Assembly (NCBI RefSeq): GCF_013410405.1
Contig: NZ_JACCFK010000001.1
Location: forward strand, 2,852,001-2,916,000
DNA from: Amycolatopsis endophytica
GTDB lineage: Bacteria > Actinomycetota > Actinomycetes > Mycobacteriales > Pseudonocardiaceae
Direction: 5' to 3'
Length of the DNA: 64,000 bases
Below the pieces are notes generated by a model. That model did not search any database. It saw only the letters and a list, made by a program, of their open reading frames with translations, and was not told where the DNA came from. Each line of letters opens with the position of its first letter. The stretch's first letter is position 1. A program made the translations under genes and the position numbers. Shown here in pieces: positions 8,479-16,690 of this stretch.

Positions 8479-9759
8479 CTACTTCCGCTTCGGCGGCCGC
8501 GGTGTCTCCTGCGCCGCCGGGCCGGCGAGCGCGGCGGGCGGCTTCCCGGTGACGGGGCGTGCGGCAGGCTTGGTGTCGCCGTTCCTGCTGGGCTTCGCGT
8601 TGCCGGTGGAGGTCGGCTTCGCGTCGCCGGACGGGGAAGGCTTCCGACCGCTGGGCTGGGGGAGCTTCTGGCCGCCGGGCTGCGCGGGCTTCGGCGCGGC
8701 CGACGTCGCCGGGCCCGCCGGCGTCGCCGAAGCCGGGGGCTTGTGCGCCGCATCCGCCGGACCGGCGGGCTTGGCCACCGGGGCGGCACCGCCCGTCGGC
8801 TTCACCGGGGGCTGCACCGCGGGCACCGTCTGCTGACCCTCCGGCGCGGGCACCTCGACCACGCGGCTCATGTCCACGACGGACTCTTCCCGCAGCGGCT
8901 CCAGCGAGACCTGGCTGCGTGCCAGCACCTCGTCGGTCTTGCGCAGCCGTCCGGCGACCTCCGTGCTGACCCTGGTCAGCCGGTCGACCAGCGCCTTTGC
9001 CTCGCCTTCGCGCTTCTCGGCCTTCGCCGTGGCCTCCGAGACCAGCTTGCGGGCCTGCGCCGTCGCCTCGTCGACGAGCCGCTTCGCCTCCGCCGTCGCC
9101 TCCGCGATGCGCCGCTCGGCCTGCTGCTTGCTCGCCGTCTGCTGGTCGGCGACCTGCTTCTCCAGCGTGGCCCGCTGCGACGCGAGGGACTGCTCGAAAT
9201 CGTGCTGCATCGTGCGGCGCTTGCGCTCGGCGTCGATGTCCAGCTGGGTCCGCCGCCGCGCGGCCTCCGACGTCAGCCGCTCGACCTCGGCCTTGGTCGC
9301 CTCCAGGGCACGCTTGTGCTCGGCCTGCAGAGCCTGGCCGTGCGTGTCCAGTTCGGCCAGCAGACCCTGGTACCGCTCACGCAGCTTCCCGGACAGCTCG
9401 GTGGTGGCGCTCCAGTGCTCCTCCGCCGCGACCTGCGCGCGCGAGGTGATCTCCTCGGCCCGCATCTCGGCGAGCTCGACCGTGCGCTGCATGCGCTCGT
9501 CCAGGTCCTCGACGCGCTCCGGCGGCCGCTTGAGCTCCTCGACCCGGTTGCGCAGGCGGGCGATCTCACCACGCGCGCCCTCCAGCTCGCGCGACAGGTT
9601 GTTCGCCTGGGACATCGCGTTGTCGCGATCAGCCATCACCCGGCGCAGGTTCGCCTCGACGTGGTCCAGGTACTGCAGCACCTGGCCGCGGTCGAAACCG
9701 TGCCACACCTGGTTGTAGTCGCGCCTCAACGGCAGCAGGCTGTCGCGCTCGGGAACCAT
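8479..9759 (-). CDS. DivIVA-like coiled-coil protein with Pro/Ala-rich tail
   Basis: 426 aa from ATG 9759 (MVPERDSLLPLRRDY). The first 60 residues (DYNQVWHGFDRGQVLQYLDHVEANL) resemble a DivIVA N-terminal module. Residues about 60-290 form a long, Glu/Arg/Ala-rich coiled coil (AEMRAEEITSRAQVAAEEH). The last 130 residues are Pro/Ala/Lys-rich and disordered (KPSPSGDAKP). Such proteins in actinomycetes (FilP/Scy/Wag31 relatives) organise polar growth or cytoskeleton; that role here is inference. An upstream in-frame ATG (9780) adds seven unlikely residues. It is convergent with the amidase, 15 bp apart. Confidence 0.8.
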   Translation of the reverse strand: MVPERDSLLPLRRDYNQVWHGFDRGQVLQYLDHVEANLRRVMADRDNAMSQANNLSRELEGARGEIARLRNRVEELKRPPERVEDLDERMQRTVELAEMRAEEITSRAQVAAEEHWSATTELSGKLRERYQGLLAELDTHGQALQAEHKRALEATKAEVERLTSEAARRRTQLDIDAERKRRTMQHDFEQSLASQRATLEKQVADQQTASKQQAERRIAEATAEAKRLVDEATAQARKLVSEATAKAEKREGEAKALVDRLTRVSTEVAGRLRKTDEVLARSQVSLEPLREESVVDMSRVVEVPAPEGQQTVPAVQPPVKPTGGAAPVAKPAGPADAAHKPPASATPAGPATSAAPKPAQPGGQKLPQPSGRKPSPSGDAKPTSTGNAKPSRNGDTKPAARPVTGKPPAALAGPAAQETPRPPKRK

Positions 9760-9818
9760 GCGAAAACCGTACCCGCGCACAGCGTGTTAACACGGTCAGG
9801 CCACGCCCGGTGTGTCAC

Positions 9819-11813
9819 TCACCAGTGGAATCCCCTGGTCAGCTTGATCAGGGTGTTCGCGGCGCGGGACAGGTGCCGCTCACCCTTGCCGATGCGTAGT
9901 TCACCGCTGCCGCCCGCCGCCGTCGAATCGGGGAAGACGCGGTAACCCTCGTAGGCGACGGTGTCGACCAGGCCCGGCACCAGCGTGTACGCCGCCTGGA
10001 TCAGGTACCCCTCTGGCGTGCCGATGTGCTTGGGGCGGGTCTTGAGCGCCCGCAGCACCATGTCCGCCGCCTGGTCCGGCGACTTCGTCGGGAACGCGTC
10101 GTAGATCTTCGTCGGCCGGATCATCGGCGTCCGGACCAGTGGCATGTGGATGGTCGTGAACGTGATGCCGTCGCCCTGGGTCTCGGTGGCGGCGATCTTG
10201 CTGAAGTAGTCCAGCGCGGCCTTCGACGCGACGTAGGCCGAGAACCGCGGCGCGATGCCCTGCACCCCGATCGACGACACGTTCACCACGTGCCCGAACT
10301 TCCGCTCCGCCATGTGCGGCAGCACCGCGAGGATCAGCCGCACCGCGCCGAAGTAGTTGATCGCCATCGCGCGCTCGTAGTCGTGGAACCGGTCGAACGA
10401 CAGCTTGATCGACCGGCGGATCGACCGGCCGGCGTTGTTGACCAGCATGTCGATGCGGCCGTGGTCGCTCAGCATCCGGTCGACGATCTTGCGCACGGCC
10501 TCTTCGTCGGTGAGATCGGCCGGGTAGATCGAGGCGTACCCGCCCGCCGCGATGATCTCCTCGCGGACCTCCTCCAGCTCCGCCTCGCGCCGGGCGACGA
10601 GCAGCGGCACACCGCCCTCCGCCGCGACCTTCAACGCGGTCGCCCGCCCGATGCCCGACGACGCGCCGGTGATGATCACGCGGCGGCCGTCCAGCTGCCC
10701 GCGCGGCCCGTGCTTGCGGGCGCGGAACGGGTCCAGGTGCTCGCGCCAGTACCGCCACAGCGTGGCGGCGTAGTCCTCGATGCGCGGCACCTCGATGCCG
10801 CTGGACGCCAGCTCCTTGCGCGTCGCCGAGGACGCGAAGACCGACGGGAAGGCCAGCGTGTCCAGGAGGACCGCCGGAATGCCCAGTCGCTCCAGAAACG
10901 CGTCGCGGGTGATCGTCACCCCGGGCACGTGCTCGCTCAGCCGGACCAGTTTCAGCAGGCCGCGGGACAGGCGCCGGTCCAGCTCGACGTCGACGGTCGG
11001 CGCACCGGCCGCGCGGGCGAAGGCGTTGTAGACCGACAGCACCGACTGCGGTTCCTGGCTGACCAGGTGGAACGCGCGCCCGTCGAGGCCGGGCTTGACG
11101 ACGAGTTCCAGCAGTGCCCTGGCCACGTAGTCGACCGGGACGACGTTCGTGTCGCCGAGGTCCGGCCCGGCCAGCGGGACGTTCGGCAGCGCGGCGAGCC
11201 TGCTGATCGCGGGGAACAGGTAGTAGGGGCCGTCGATCTTGTCCATCTCGCCGGTCCGCGAGTGGCCCACCACCACGGCCGGCCGGTACACCCGCCACGG
11301 CACCTCGGACTGCTGCCGGACCAGCCGCTCGGCCTCGAACTTCGTGCGGTGGTAGGGCGTCGGCAGGCGCTGACCTGTGTCGAACATGTCCTCGGTGAAC
11401 ACGCCCTCGTGGTCGCCGGCCACGGCCACCGACGACACGTGGTGCAGACAGCCCGCGCCGATGTCCGCGGCCAGTTCGAGCACGTGGCGCGTGCCGTCGA
11501 CGTTGGCCTTCACGCTCGTCGCGTCGTCGGCGGTGAGGTCGTAGAGCGCGGCCAGGTGGACCAGACCGGTCACGGCTCCGCGCAGCTCGTCGCGCGTGTC
11601 CTCGTCGACGCCCAGTCCCTCCCGGCCGATGTCGCCGTCGACCAGTGTCACCTTCTCCGGATGCGGCCAGGCGTTCACCAGGCCGGTCAGCCGCTCCCGC
11701 GATTTCTCCCTGACCAGGAGGAACACGCGGTCGACGTCATCCCGCGCCAGCAGCAGCGGCGTGAACTGGCGGCCGATCAGCCCGGTCGCGCCCGTCACGA
11801 GATACCCGGTCAT
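9819..11813 (-). CDS. Two-domain SDR protein: thioester/fatty acyl-CoA reductase-like plus short-chain dehydrogenase (AcrA1-like)
   Basis: 664 aa from ATG 11813, preceded by GGGAGG on the minus strand. The N-terminal half (1-360) is an extended SDR of reductase type: Rossmann motif VTGATGLIGRQ, catalytic YHRTKFEAE and PYYLFPAI. The C-terminal half (about 375-664) is a classical SDR: VIITGASSGIGRAT, NNAGRSIRRS and YVASKAALD. This fusion matches the M. tuberculosis AcrA1 (Rv3391) layout, described as multifunctional with acyl-CoA reductase activity. It would reduce fatty acyl thioesters to aldehyde or alcohol. Membrane association is not evident. It is divergent from the Bax-inhibitor gene and followed by the coiled-coil gene 59 bp downstream. 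Confidence 0.82.
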   Translation of the reverse strand: MTGYLVTGATGLIGRQFTPLLLARDDVDRVFLLVREKSRERLTGLVNAWPHPEKVTLVDGDIGREGLGVDEDTRDELRGAVTGLVHLAALYDLTADDATSVKANVDGTRHVLELAADIGAGCLHHVSSVAVAGDHEGVFTEDMFDTGQRLPTPYHRTKFEAERLVRQQSEVPWRVYRPAVVVGHSRTGEMDKIDGPYYLFPAISRLAALPNVPLAGPDLGDTNVVPVDYVARALLELVVKPGLDGRAFHLVSQEPQSVLSVYNAFARAAGAPTVDVELDRRLSRGLLKLVRLSEHVPGVTITRDAFLERLGIPAVLLDTLAFPSVFASSATRKELASSGIEVPRIEDYAATLWRYWREHLDPFRARKHGPRGQLDGRRVIITGASSGIGRATALKVAAEGGVPLLVARREAELEEVREEIIAAGGYASIYPADLTDEEAVRKIVDRMLSDHGRIDMLVNNAGRSIRRSIKLSFDRFHDYERAMAINYFGAVRLILAVLPHMAERKFGHVVNVSSIGVQGIAPRFSAYVASKAALDYFSKIAATETQGDGITFTTIHMPLVRTPMIRPTKIYDAFPTKSPDQAADMVLRALKTRPKHIGTPEGYLIQAAYTLVPGLVDTVAYEGYRVFPDSTAAGGSGELRIGKGERHLSRAANTLIKLTRGFHW

Positions 11814-11914
11814 ATGCCCTCCCGCCGTTGCGGCCCGTGCTGCATTGTGCGCCCACCAGGGCGTCGTGACCACAGTCATAGTGCACGGGGGCCCGGAAAC
11901 GATCAGCGGGCGCG

Positions 11915-11932
11915 AGTAAAGTCGCCTTTACT
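11915..11932. promoter_or_regulatory. Perfect 7-bp inverted repeat (AGTAAAG-N4-CTTTACT)
   Basis: AGTAAAG at 11915-11921 and CTTTACT at 11926-11932 flank TCGC. It is an AT-rich island in GC-rich DNA. It abuts TTGACG at 11932 and the ECF-type promoter at 11938, so it is well placed as an operator for the downstream Bax-inhibitor gene or the divergent SDR gene. Binding protein unknown. Confidence 0.45.
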
Positions 11933-11937
11933 TGACG

Positions 11938-11963
11938 GGAACCGGCAGGGCGCTGCCGACGTT
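11938..11963 (+). promoter_or_regulatory. Candidate ECF-sigma promoter (GGAAC-N17-CGTT)
   Basis: GGAAC at 11938-11942 and CGTT at 11960-11963 are separated by exactly 17 nt, about 40 bp upstream of the GTG of the Bax-inhibitor gene. The full -35 reads GGGAACC. This is the form recognised by SigE/SigM-type ECF factors in actinobacteria. Same spacing as the site at 16581. Confidence 0.5.
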
Positions 11964-12002
11964 GTAACCGATGCAGGTGCCAGTAGATCCAGGAGGATCA
12001 AG

Positions 12003-12842
12003 GTGCGTTCCACAAGCAACCCAGCGTTCCGCAACCTGCCGACAGGCAGCGCGGGGCACGGCTCGTACGGGCCGAACGTAGGCTTCAACCAGCCGCAGGG
12101 CATGCCCGGTTACGGCATGCCGTCGGGCTACGGCACGCCGCAGGCGCCGCCCACCGAGCGTCCCATGACGGTCGACGACGTCGTCATCAAGACCGGGCTG
12201 AGCCTGGGCACCGCCCTCGTCACCGGCGTGCTCGCCGCGATCTACGCGATGGGGCAGGCCGGGGCGAACAACATCGGCCCGATCATCGGGCTGATGGTCG
12301 GCGGCATGCTCGTCGGCCTCGTGCTGTCGCTGATCATGATCTTCCGGCAGAAGCCCAGCGGCCCGATGACGTTGATCTACTCGGCCGCCGAAGGCGTGTT
12401 CCTCGGTGCGATCACCGGGCTGTTCGAGTTCATCTACGAAGGCATCGCGCTGCAGGCGATCCTGGGCACCGCGGGCGTGTTCATCACGATGCTGGTGGTC
12501 TACAAGACCGGCGCCGTGAAGGTCACCCCGAAGCTCACCAAGTGGATCATCGGCGCGACGGCCGGTGTCGCGATCCTGATGCTCGCCAACCTCGTCCTCG
12601 GCCTGTTCGGCGTGAACATGGGCCTGCGGGACGGCGGGGCGCTCGCGATCATCTTCAGCCTGGTCGTGATCGGCATCGCGGCGTTCAACTTCCTGCTCGA
12701 CTTCGACATGGCGGACCAGATGATCCGCCAGGGCATGCCCGCCAAATGGGCCTGGTTCGCCGCGTTCGGCCTCATGACCACCCTGGTCTGGCTCTACCTG
12801 GAGATCCTCCGCCTGTTGTCTTACTTGCAGGGCAACGACTGA
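12003..12842 (+). CDS. Bax inhibitor-1/YccA family membrane protein
   Basis: 279 aa, start GTG 12003 with AGGAGG at 11991-11996. A Gly/Pro/Tyr-rich cytoplasmic N-terminus (residues 1-55) precedes six or seven membrane helices (LSLGTALVTGVLAAIYAMG through WFAAFGLMTTLVWLYLEILR). The family includes pH-sensitive calcium leak channels such as BsYetJ. The C-terminal DMADQMIRQGMP resembles the conserved Asp region of the family. Likely sits in the plasma membrane; substrate here untested. Upstream ECF-like promoter and palindrome suggest stress control. Followed by a strong hairpin (12863-12898), so monocistronic. Confidence 0.9.
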   Translation: MRSTSNPAFRNLPTGSAGHGSYGPNVGFNQPQGMPGYGMPSGYGTPQAPPTERPMTVDDVVIKTGLSLGTALVTGVLAAIYAMGQAGANNIGPIIGLMVGGMLVGLVLSLIMIFRQKPSGPMTLIYSAAEGVFLGAITGLFEFIYEGIALQAILGTAGVFITMLVVYKTGAVKVTPKLTKWIIGATAGVAILMLANLVLGLFGVNMGLRDGGALAIIFSLVVIGIAAFNFLLDFDMADQMIRQGMPAKWAWFAAFGLMTTLVWLYLEILRLLSYLQGND

Positions 12843-12862
12843 CGGCCGCTGGCTGACTCCAT

Positions 12863-12898
12863 CAGAAGGACACTCGGTGATCGCCGGGTGTCCTTCTG
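12863..12898 (+). terminator. Rho-independent-type hairpin after the Bax-inhibitor gene
   Basis: CAGAAGGACAC (12863-12873) pairs with GTGTCCTTCTG (12888-12898). The stem continues inward with one G-T wobble and a 6-nt loop. No long U-run follows, as is common in actinomycetes. Confidence 0.75.
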
Positions 12899-12996
12899 TC
12901 ATGTTCTCACCCTTTTGGCGGGGTCGTGATCGTCCCGTTGACTACGCAGTGTTGGATACGGACATCTGTCGTCCCGTTTACACCTGTGAGGTCCGC

Positions 12997-13803
12997 GTGA
13001 GCGTCCCCCCGCCGCCGGCTGCGCCTGGAGGGCAGCCGGCGCCGTTCGGCAACCAGCCTCCCGGCCAGCCCGGCCCCGGAAACCAGGGCGGCTTCGGCGC
13101 GCCCGGCCAGCCCGGCCAGTTCGGCCCGCCGCCGGGTCAGCCGGGCCAGCCGGGCCAGCCCGGCGGGTTCCCGCCCCCGGGCCAGCCGGGGCAGCCCGGT
13201 GGGTTCCCGCCGCCCGGCCAGCCCGGCGCCTTCGGCCCGCCCCCGGGTCAGCCGTTCGGCCCGCCGCCCGGTCAGCCCGCCAAGAAGAACAAGCTGGGCT
13301 GGCTGCGGATCGTCCTGCCGATCGTCGTCGTCGCGATCGTCGGCATCGTGGCCATCGTGAACTTCGTCGGATCCCCCGACTCCGCCGCGGTCGGCGACTG
13401 CCTGCAGGTCAAGACGTTCTCCAGCAGCGAGGAACCGAGCAAGATCGACTGCTCGGACGACGGCGCGAACGTCAAGATCGCCGCCAAGCTCGACAGCGCG
13501 TCCGCCGACTGCCCCGGCGAGAACTACGACACCTACAGCGTCACGGGCAGCAGTTCCTACCGGCTCTGCCTCATGATCAACGCCAGGGAGGGTGACTGCT
13601 TCGCGAACATGAGCAGCTCCACCCAGGACGGCTACAAGCGCGTCCCGTGCACCGACCCCACGGCCGAGATCGAGTTCGTGAAGGTCGTCACCGGACAGGC
13701 CGCGGAGTCCGTGTGTGACGCCGTGGACGGGAGCATCCCCGTCGTCTTCCCCGAGCCCGCGACCACGATGTGCGCGGTCGGCAAGGACGGTTCGAGCGCC
13801 TGA
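12997..13803 (+). CDS. Pro/Gly/Gln-rich single-pass envelope protein (LppU/SCO3897-like)
   Basis: 268 aa from GTG 12997 (MSVPPPPAAPGG). Residues 1-90 are a low-complexity GQPGQPG tract; its DNA is a set of imperfect repeats. One membrane helix follows (LRIVLPIVVVAIVGIVAIVNF, about 103-123), then a 145-aa external domain. That domain starts AAVGDCLQVK and has about eight Cys, suggesting disulfides (DCSDDG, ADCPGENY, RLCLMIN, GDCFANM, VPCTDP, TMCAVG). The GDC..C layout resembles the LppU/SCO3897 family, function unknown. An ATG at 12877 would add 40 residues of non-protein-like sequence, so I reject it. Ends at a bidirectional terminator facing the thiolase gene. Confidence 0.78.
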   Translation: MSVPPPPAAPGGQPAPFGNQPPGQPGPGNQGGFGAPGQPGQFGPPPGQPGQPGQPGGFPPPGQPGQPGGFPPPGQPGAFGPPPGQPFGPPPGQPAKKNKLGWLRIVLPIVVVAIVGIVAIVNFVGSPDSAAVGDCLQVKTFSSSEEPSKIDCSDDGANVKIAAKLDSASADCPGENYDTYSVTGSSSYRLCLMINAREGDCFANMSSSTQDGYKRVPCTDPTAEIEFVKVVTGQAAESVCDAVDGSIPVVFPEPATTMCAVGKDGSSA

Positions 13804-13817
13804 CCACCCGTAACGAA

Positions 13818-13847
13818 AAGGCCCGGCGCACCCTCGCGCCGGGCCTT
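13818..13847. terminator. Bidirectional terminator between convergent genes
   Basis: AAGGCCCGGCGC (13818-13829) and GCGCCGGGCCTT (13836-13847) form a perfect 12-bp stem with a 6-nt loop. It has an A-run on the left and T-rich DNA on the right, serving both the plus-strand envelope gene and the minus-strand thiolase. Confidence 0.9.
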
Positions 13848-13861
13848 CTTCGCGTACGGGG

Positions 13862-15082
13862 TCAGCTGAGGCGCTCGAGCACCATCGCCATGCCCTGGCC
13901 GCCGCCGACGCACATCGTCTCCAGACCCCACTGCTTGTCGTGGTGCTGGAGCGAGTTGATCAGCGTCGAGGTGATGCGCGCCCCGGTCATGCCGAACGGG
14001 TGGCCGACCGCGATCGCGCCGCCGTTGACGTTCAGCCGGTCGATGTCGATGCCCAGGTCCCGGTACGAGGGGATGACCTGCGCGGCGAACGCCTCGTTGA
14101 TCTCGACCAGGTCGATGTCACCGATGGTCTTGCCCGCACGGGCCAGGGCGCGCTGCGACGCCTCGACCGGGCCGTAACCCATGATCTCCGGCGACAGACC
14201 GGAGACCCCGGTCGACACGACCCGGGCCAGCGGCGTGATCCCGAGCTGCTTGGCCTTCGTGTCGGACATGATCACCAGCGCGGCCGCGCCGTCGTTGAGC
14301 GGGCAGCAGTTGCCCGCGGTGACCCTGCCGTCGGGGCGGAACACCGGCTTGAGACCGGACACGCCCTCCAGCGTGACACCGGCGCGCGGGCCGTCGTCCT
14401 TCGCCACGACCGTGCCGTCGGGCAGCGTCACCGGCGTGATGTCCTTGGCCCAGAACCCGTCCGCGATGGCCTTCTCGGCCAGGTTCTGCGACCGCACACC
14501 GAACTCGTCCATCTCCTCGCGGGAGACGTTCTTGAGTCGCGCCAGGTTCTCCGCGGTCTGGCCCATCGCGATGTAGACGTCGGGGATCTGGCCGTTTTCG
14601 CGCGGGTCGGTCCAGGAGTCGGCGCCCTCGGCCGCGGTCTTCGCGGTGCGCGCCTCCGCGTCGGCGAAGAGCGGGTTGTGCGTGTCGGGCCAGGAGTCCG
14701 AGCTGCCCTTCGCGAAGCGCGACACGGTCTCCACGCCCGCCGAGACGAAGACGTCGCCCTCGCCCGCCTTGATCGCGTGCAGCGCCATGCGGGTGGTCTG
14801 CAGGCTGGAGGAGCAGTAACGGGTGATGGTGCAGCCGGGCAGGTGGTCGTAGCCGAGTTCGACCGCCACGGCGCGGCCCATGTTGAACCCGGACTCGCCG
14901 CCGGGCAGGCCGCAGCCCAGCATCAGATCGTCGATGTCCTTCGGGTCCAGCTGCGGGACCTTGTCCAGCGCGGCGCGGACCATCTGGACGGCCAGGTCGT
15001 CCGGGCGCATGCTGACCAGCGAGCCCTTCCCGGCTCGGCCGATCGGTGAACGCGCCGCGGAGACGATGACGGCTTCGGGCAT
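13862..15082 (-). CDS. fadA3: Acetyl-CoA C-acetyltransferase (thiolase, FadA3-like)
   Basis: 406 aa, full-length thiolase. Nucleophile Cys90 in ITRYCSSSLQTT, His361 in AVGHPFGMTG and second Cys391 in MCVGGGQGM are present, so it should be active. The N-terminus (MPEAVIVSAARSPIGRAGKGSLVSM, here cited only by position 1-25) closely matches M. tuberculosis FadA3 (Rv1074c), also next to cbs. The reaction is thiolytic cleavage of 3-ketoacyl-CoA or its reverse. Divergent from cbs with a 110-bp spacer. Terminated by the hairpin at 13818-13847. Confidence 0.93.
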   Translation of the reverse strand: MPEAVIVSAARSPIGRAGKGSLVSMRPDDLAVQMVRAALDKVPQLDPKDIDDLMLGCGLPGGESGFNMGRAVAVELGYDHLPGCTITRYCSSSLQTTRMALHAIKAGEGDVFVSAGVETVSRFAKGSSDSWPDTHNPLFADAEARTAKTAAEGADSWTDPRENGQIPDVYIAMGQTAENLARLKNVSREEMDEFGVRSQNLAEKAIADGFWAKDITPVTLPDGTVVAKDDGPRAGVTLEGVSGLKPVFRPDGRVTAGNCCPLNDGAAALVIMSDTKAKQLGITPLARVVSTGVSGLSPEIMGYGPVEASQRALARAGKTIGDIDLVEINEAFAAQVIPSYRDLGIDIDRLNVNGGAIAVGHPFGMTGARITSTLINSLQHHDKQWGLETMCVGGGQGMAMVLERLS

Positions 15083-15192
15083 GGCGGGACACTCCTTCGG
15101 GTCGGACTAAGCGCGTGCTTACCCACATCCTGCCCCTTCCGGGCGCGCCGTCAAACCCCTGAGCGACGAGAACCACCTCTACTGTGGGGGGC

Positions 15193-16563
15193 GTGAAATA
15201 CGTCGAGCACATCGTCGACCTCGTGGGCGACACCCCGCTGGTCAAGCTGAACTCCCTGACCGAGGGCCTGGCGCCGCTGGTGCTGGCGAAGGTGGAGTAC
15301 TTCAACCCCGGCGGCAGCGTGAAGGACCGCATCGCGCTGCGGATGGTCGAAGCCGCCGAGGCATCCGGCGAGCTGCGGCCCGGCGGCACGATCGTCGAGC
15401 CCACCTCCGGCAACACCGGCGTCGGCCTCGCGATGGTCGCCCAGCGCAAGGGCTACGAGTGCGTCTTCGTATGCCCGGACAAGGTCAGCGAGGACAAGCG
15501 CAACGTGCTCAAGGCCTACGGCGCCCGCGTCGTGGTGTGCCCGACCGCCGTCCCGCCCGAGCACCCGGACTCCTACTACTCCGTCTCCGACCGCCTGGTC
15601 ACCGAGATCGAGGGCGCCTGGAAACCCAACCAGTACGCCAACAAGGAGAACCCGGCCAGCCACTACCACTCGACCGGGCCCGAGATCTGGGAACAGACCG
15701 AGGGCAGGATCACGCACTTCGTCGCGGGCGTGGGCACCGGCGGCACCATCTCCGGCACCGGCCGCTACCTCAAGGAGGCGTCGCACGGCCGGGTCAAGGT
15801 CGTCGGCGCCGACCCGGAAGGCTCGGTGTACTCCGGCGGCACCGGTCGCCCCTACCTGGTCGAGGGTGTCGGCGAGGACTTCTGGCCGGACACCTACGAC
15901 CGCGACATCGCCGACGAGATCATCGCGATCTCCGACGCCGAATCCTTCGCGATCACGCGCCGCCTCGCGCTGGAGGAGGGCTTGCTCGTCGGCGGCTCGT
16001 GCGGGATGGCCGTGGCGGGCGCGCTCAAGCTCGCCGAGCGGCTCGGCCCGGACGACGTGATCGTCGTGCTGCTGCCCGACGGGGGCCGCGGCTACCTCGG
16101 CAAGGTGTTCAACGACCAGTGGATGGCCGGGTACGGCTTCCTGTCCCCGGACTCCTCGGGAGCCACGGTCGGCGACGTGCTGCGCGCCAAGACCGGATCG
16201 CTGCCCGACCTGGTCCACACGCATCCGAACGAGACGGTCGCGGAGGCCGTGGCGATCCTGTCCGAGTTCGACGTGAGCCAGATGCCGGTCGTCAGCGCCG
16301 AACCGCCGGTGATGGCCGCCGAGGTCGTCGGCGCGGTCAACGAGCGGGAGCTGCTGGACGCGTTGTTCACCGGGAAGGCCCAGCTGGCGGACCGGCTGGA
16401 CAAGCACATGTCGCCCGCGCTGCCGACGATCGGTGCCAGTGAGGGCGTCGGCGCGGCGATGGAGGCGCTCTCCGGTGCCGACGGCGCGCTCGTACTGGTC
16501 GACGGCAAGCCCGCGGGGGTGGTCACCCGCCACGACCTGCTCGGTTTCCTCGCCGGACGGTGA
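15193..16563 (+). CDS. cbs: Cystathionine beta-synthase
   Basis: 456 aa from GTG 15193 (MKYVEHIVDLVGDTPLVKLN); GTG 15184 upstream adds three residues. PLP enzyme of fold type II: Lys44 in NPGGSVKDRI binds PLP, TSGNTG (71-76) and GTGGTISGTG bind the cofactor phosphate and substrate. Two CBS domains at the C-terminus (about 335-456, VGDVLRAKTGSLPDLV onward) end in VTRHDLLGFLAG. Condenses serine and homocysteine to cystathionine in reverse transsulfuration. Orthologue of Rv1077. No N-terminal haem domain, as expected for bacteria. metB follows 2.5 kb downstream, giving the opposite arm of transsulfuration. Confidence 0.95.
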   Translation: MKYVEHIVDLVGDTPLVKLNSLTEGLAPLVLAKVEYFNPGGSVKDRIALRMVEAAEASGELRPGGTIVEPTSGNTGVGLAMVAQRKGYECVFVCPDKVSEDKRNVLKAYGARVVVCPTAVPPEHPDSYYSVSDRLVTEIEGAWKPNQYANKENPASHYHSTGPEIWEQTEGRITHFVAGVGTGGTISGTGRYLKEASHGRVKVVGADPEGSVYSGGTGRPYLVEGVGEDFWPDTYDRDIADEIIAISDAESFAITRRLALEEGLLVGGSCGMAVAGALKLAERLGPDDVIVVLLPDGGRGYLGKVFNDQWMAGYGFLSPDSSGATVGDVLRAKTGSLPDLVHTHPNETVAEAVAILSEFDVSQMPVVSAEPPVMAAEVVGAVNERELLDALFTGKAQLADRLDKHMSPALPTIGASEGVGAAMEALSGADGALVLVDGKPAGVVTRHDLLGFLAGR

Positions 16564-16580
16564 TCTGGATGTCATCGCGC

Positions 16581-16606
16581 GGAACCCCCGGGGCGTTACG
16601 AGCGTC
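16581..16606 (+). promoter_or_regulatory. Candidate ECF-sigma promoter (GGAAC-N17-CGTC)
   Basis: GGAAC at 16581-16585, 17 nt, then CGTCTA at 16603, 85 bp before the ATG of the Pro/Gln-rich tetraspan gene. Matches envelope-stress ECF promoters (SigE type) and has the same spacing as the site at 11938. Confidence 0.55.
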
Positions 16607-16690
16607 TATGACCGGTATCCGATAGCGTGTGGCCAGCCGGACCAACGTGAATACGCATTGTCAGTCCTCTCGAGGGGGTTCAAGACCCAC

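Noticed and set aside
10026..12842. Very long plus-strand frame running through the SDR gene and ending in the Bax-inhibitor protein
   Set aside because: Only its last 279 codons (from GTG 12003) are real; the earlier part is an antisense shadow of the reductase gene and has no protein-like composition.
13020..13280. Repeats as a mobile or regulatory element
   Set aside because: They are imperfect codon repeats (GQPG) of the envelope protein, explained by low-complexity protein sequence.
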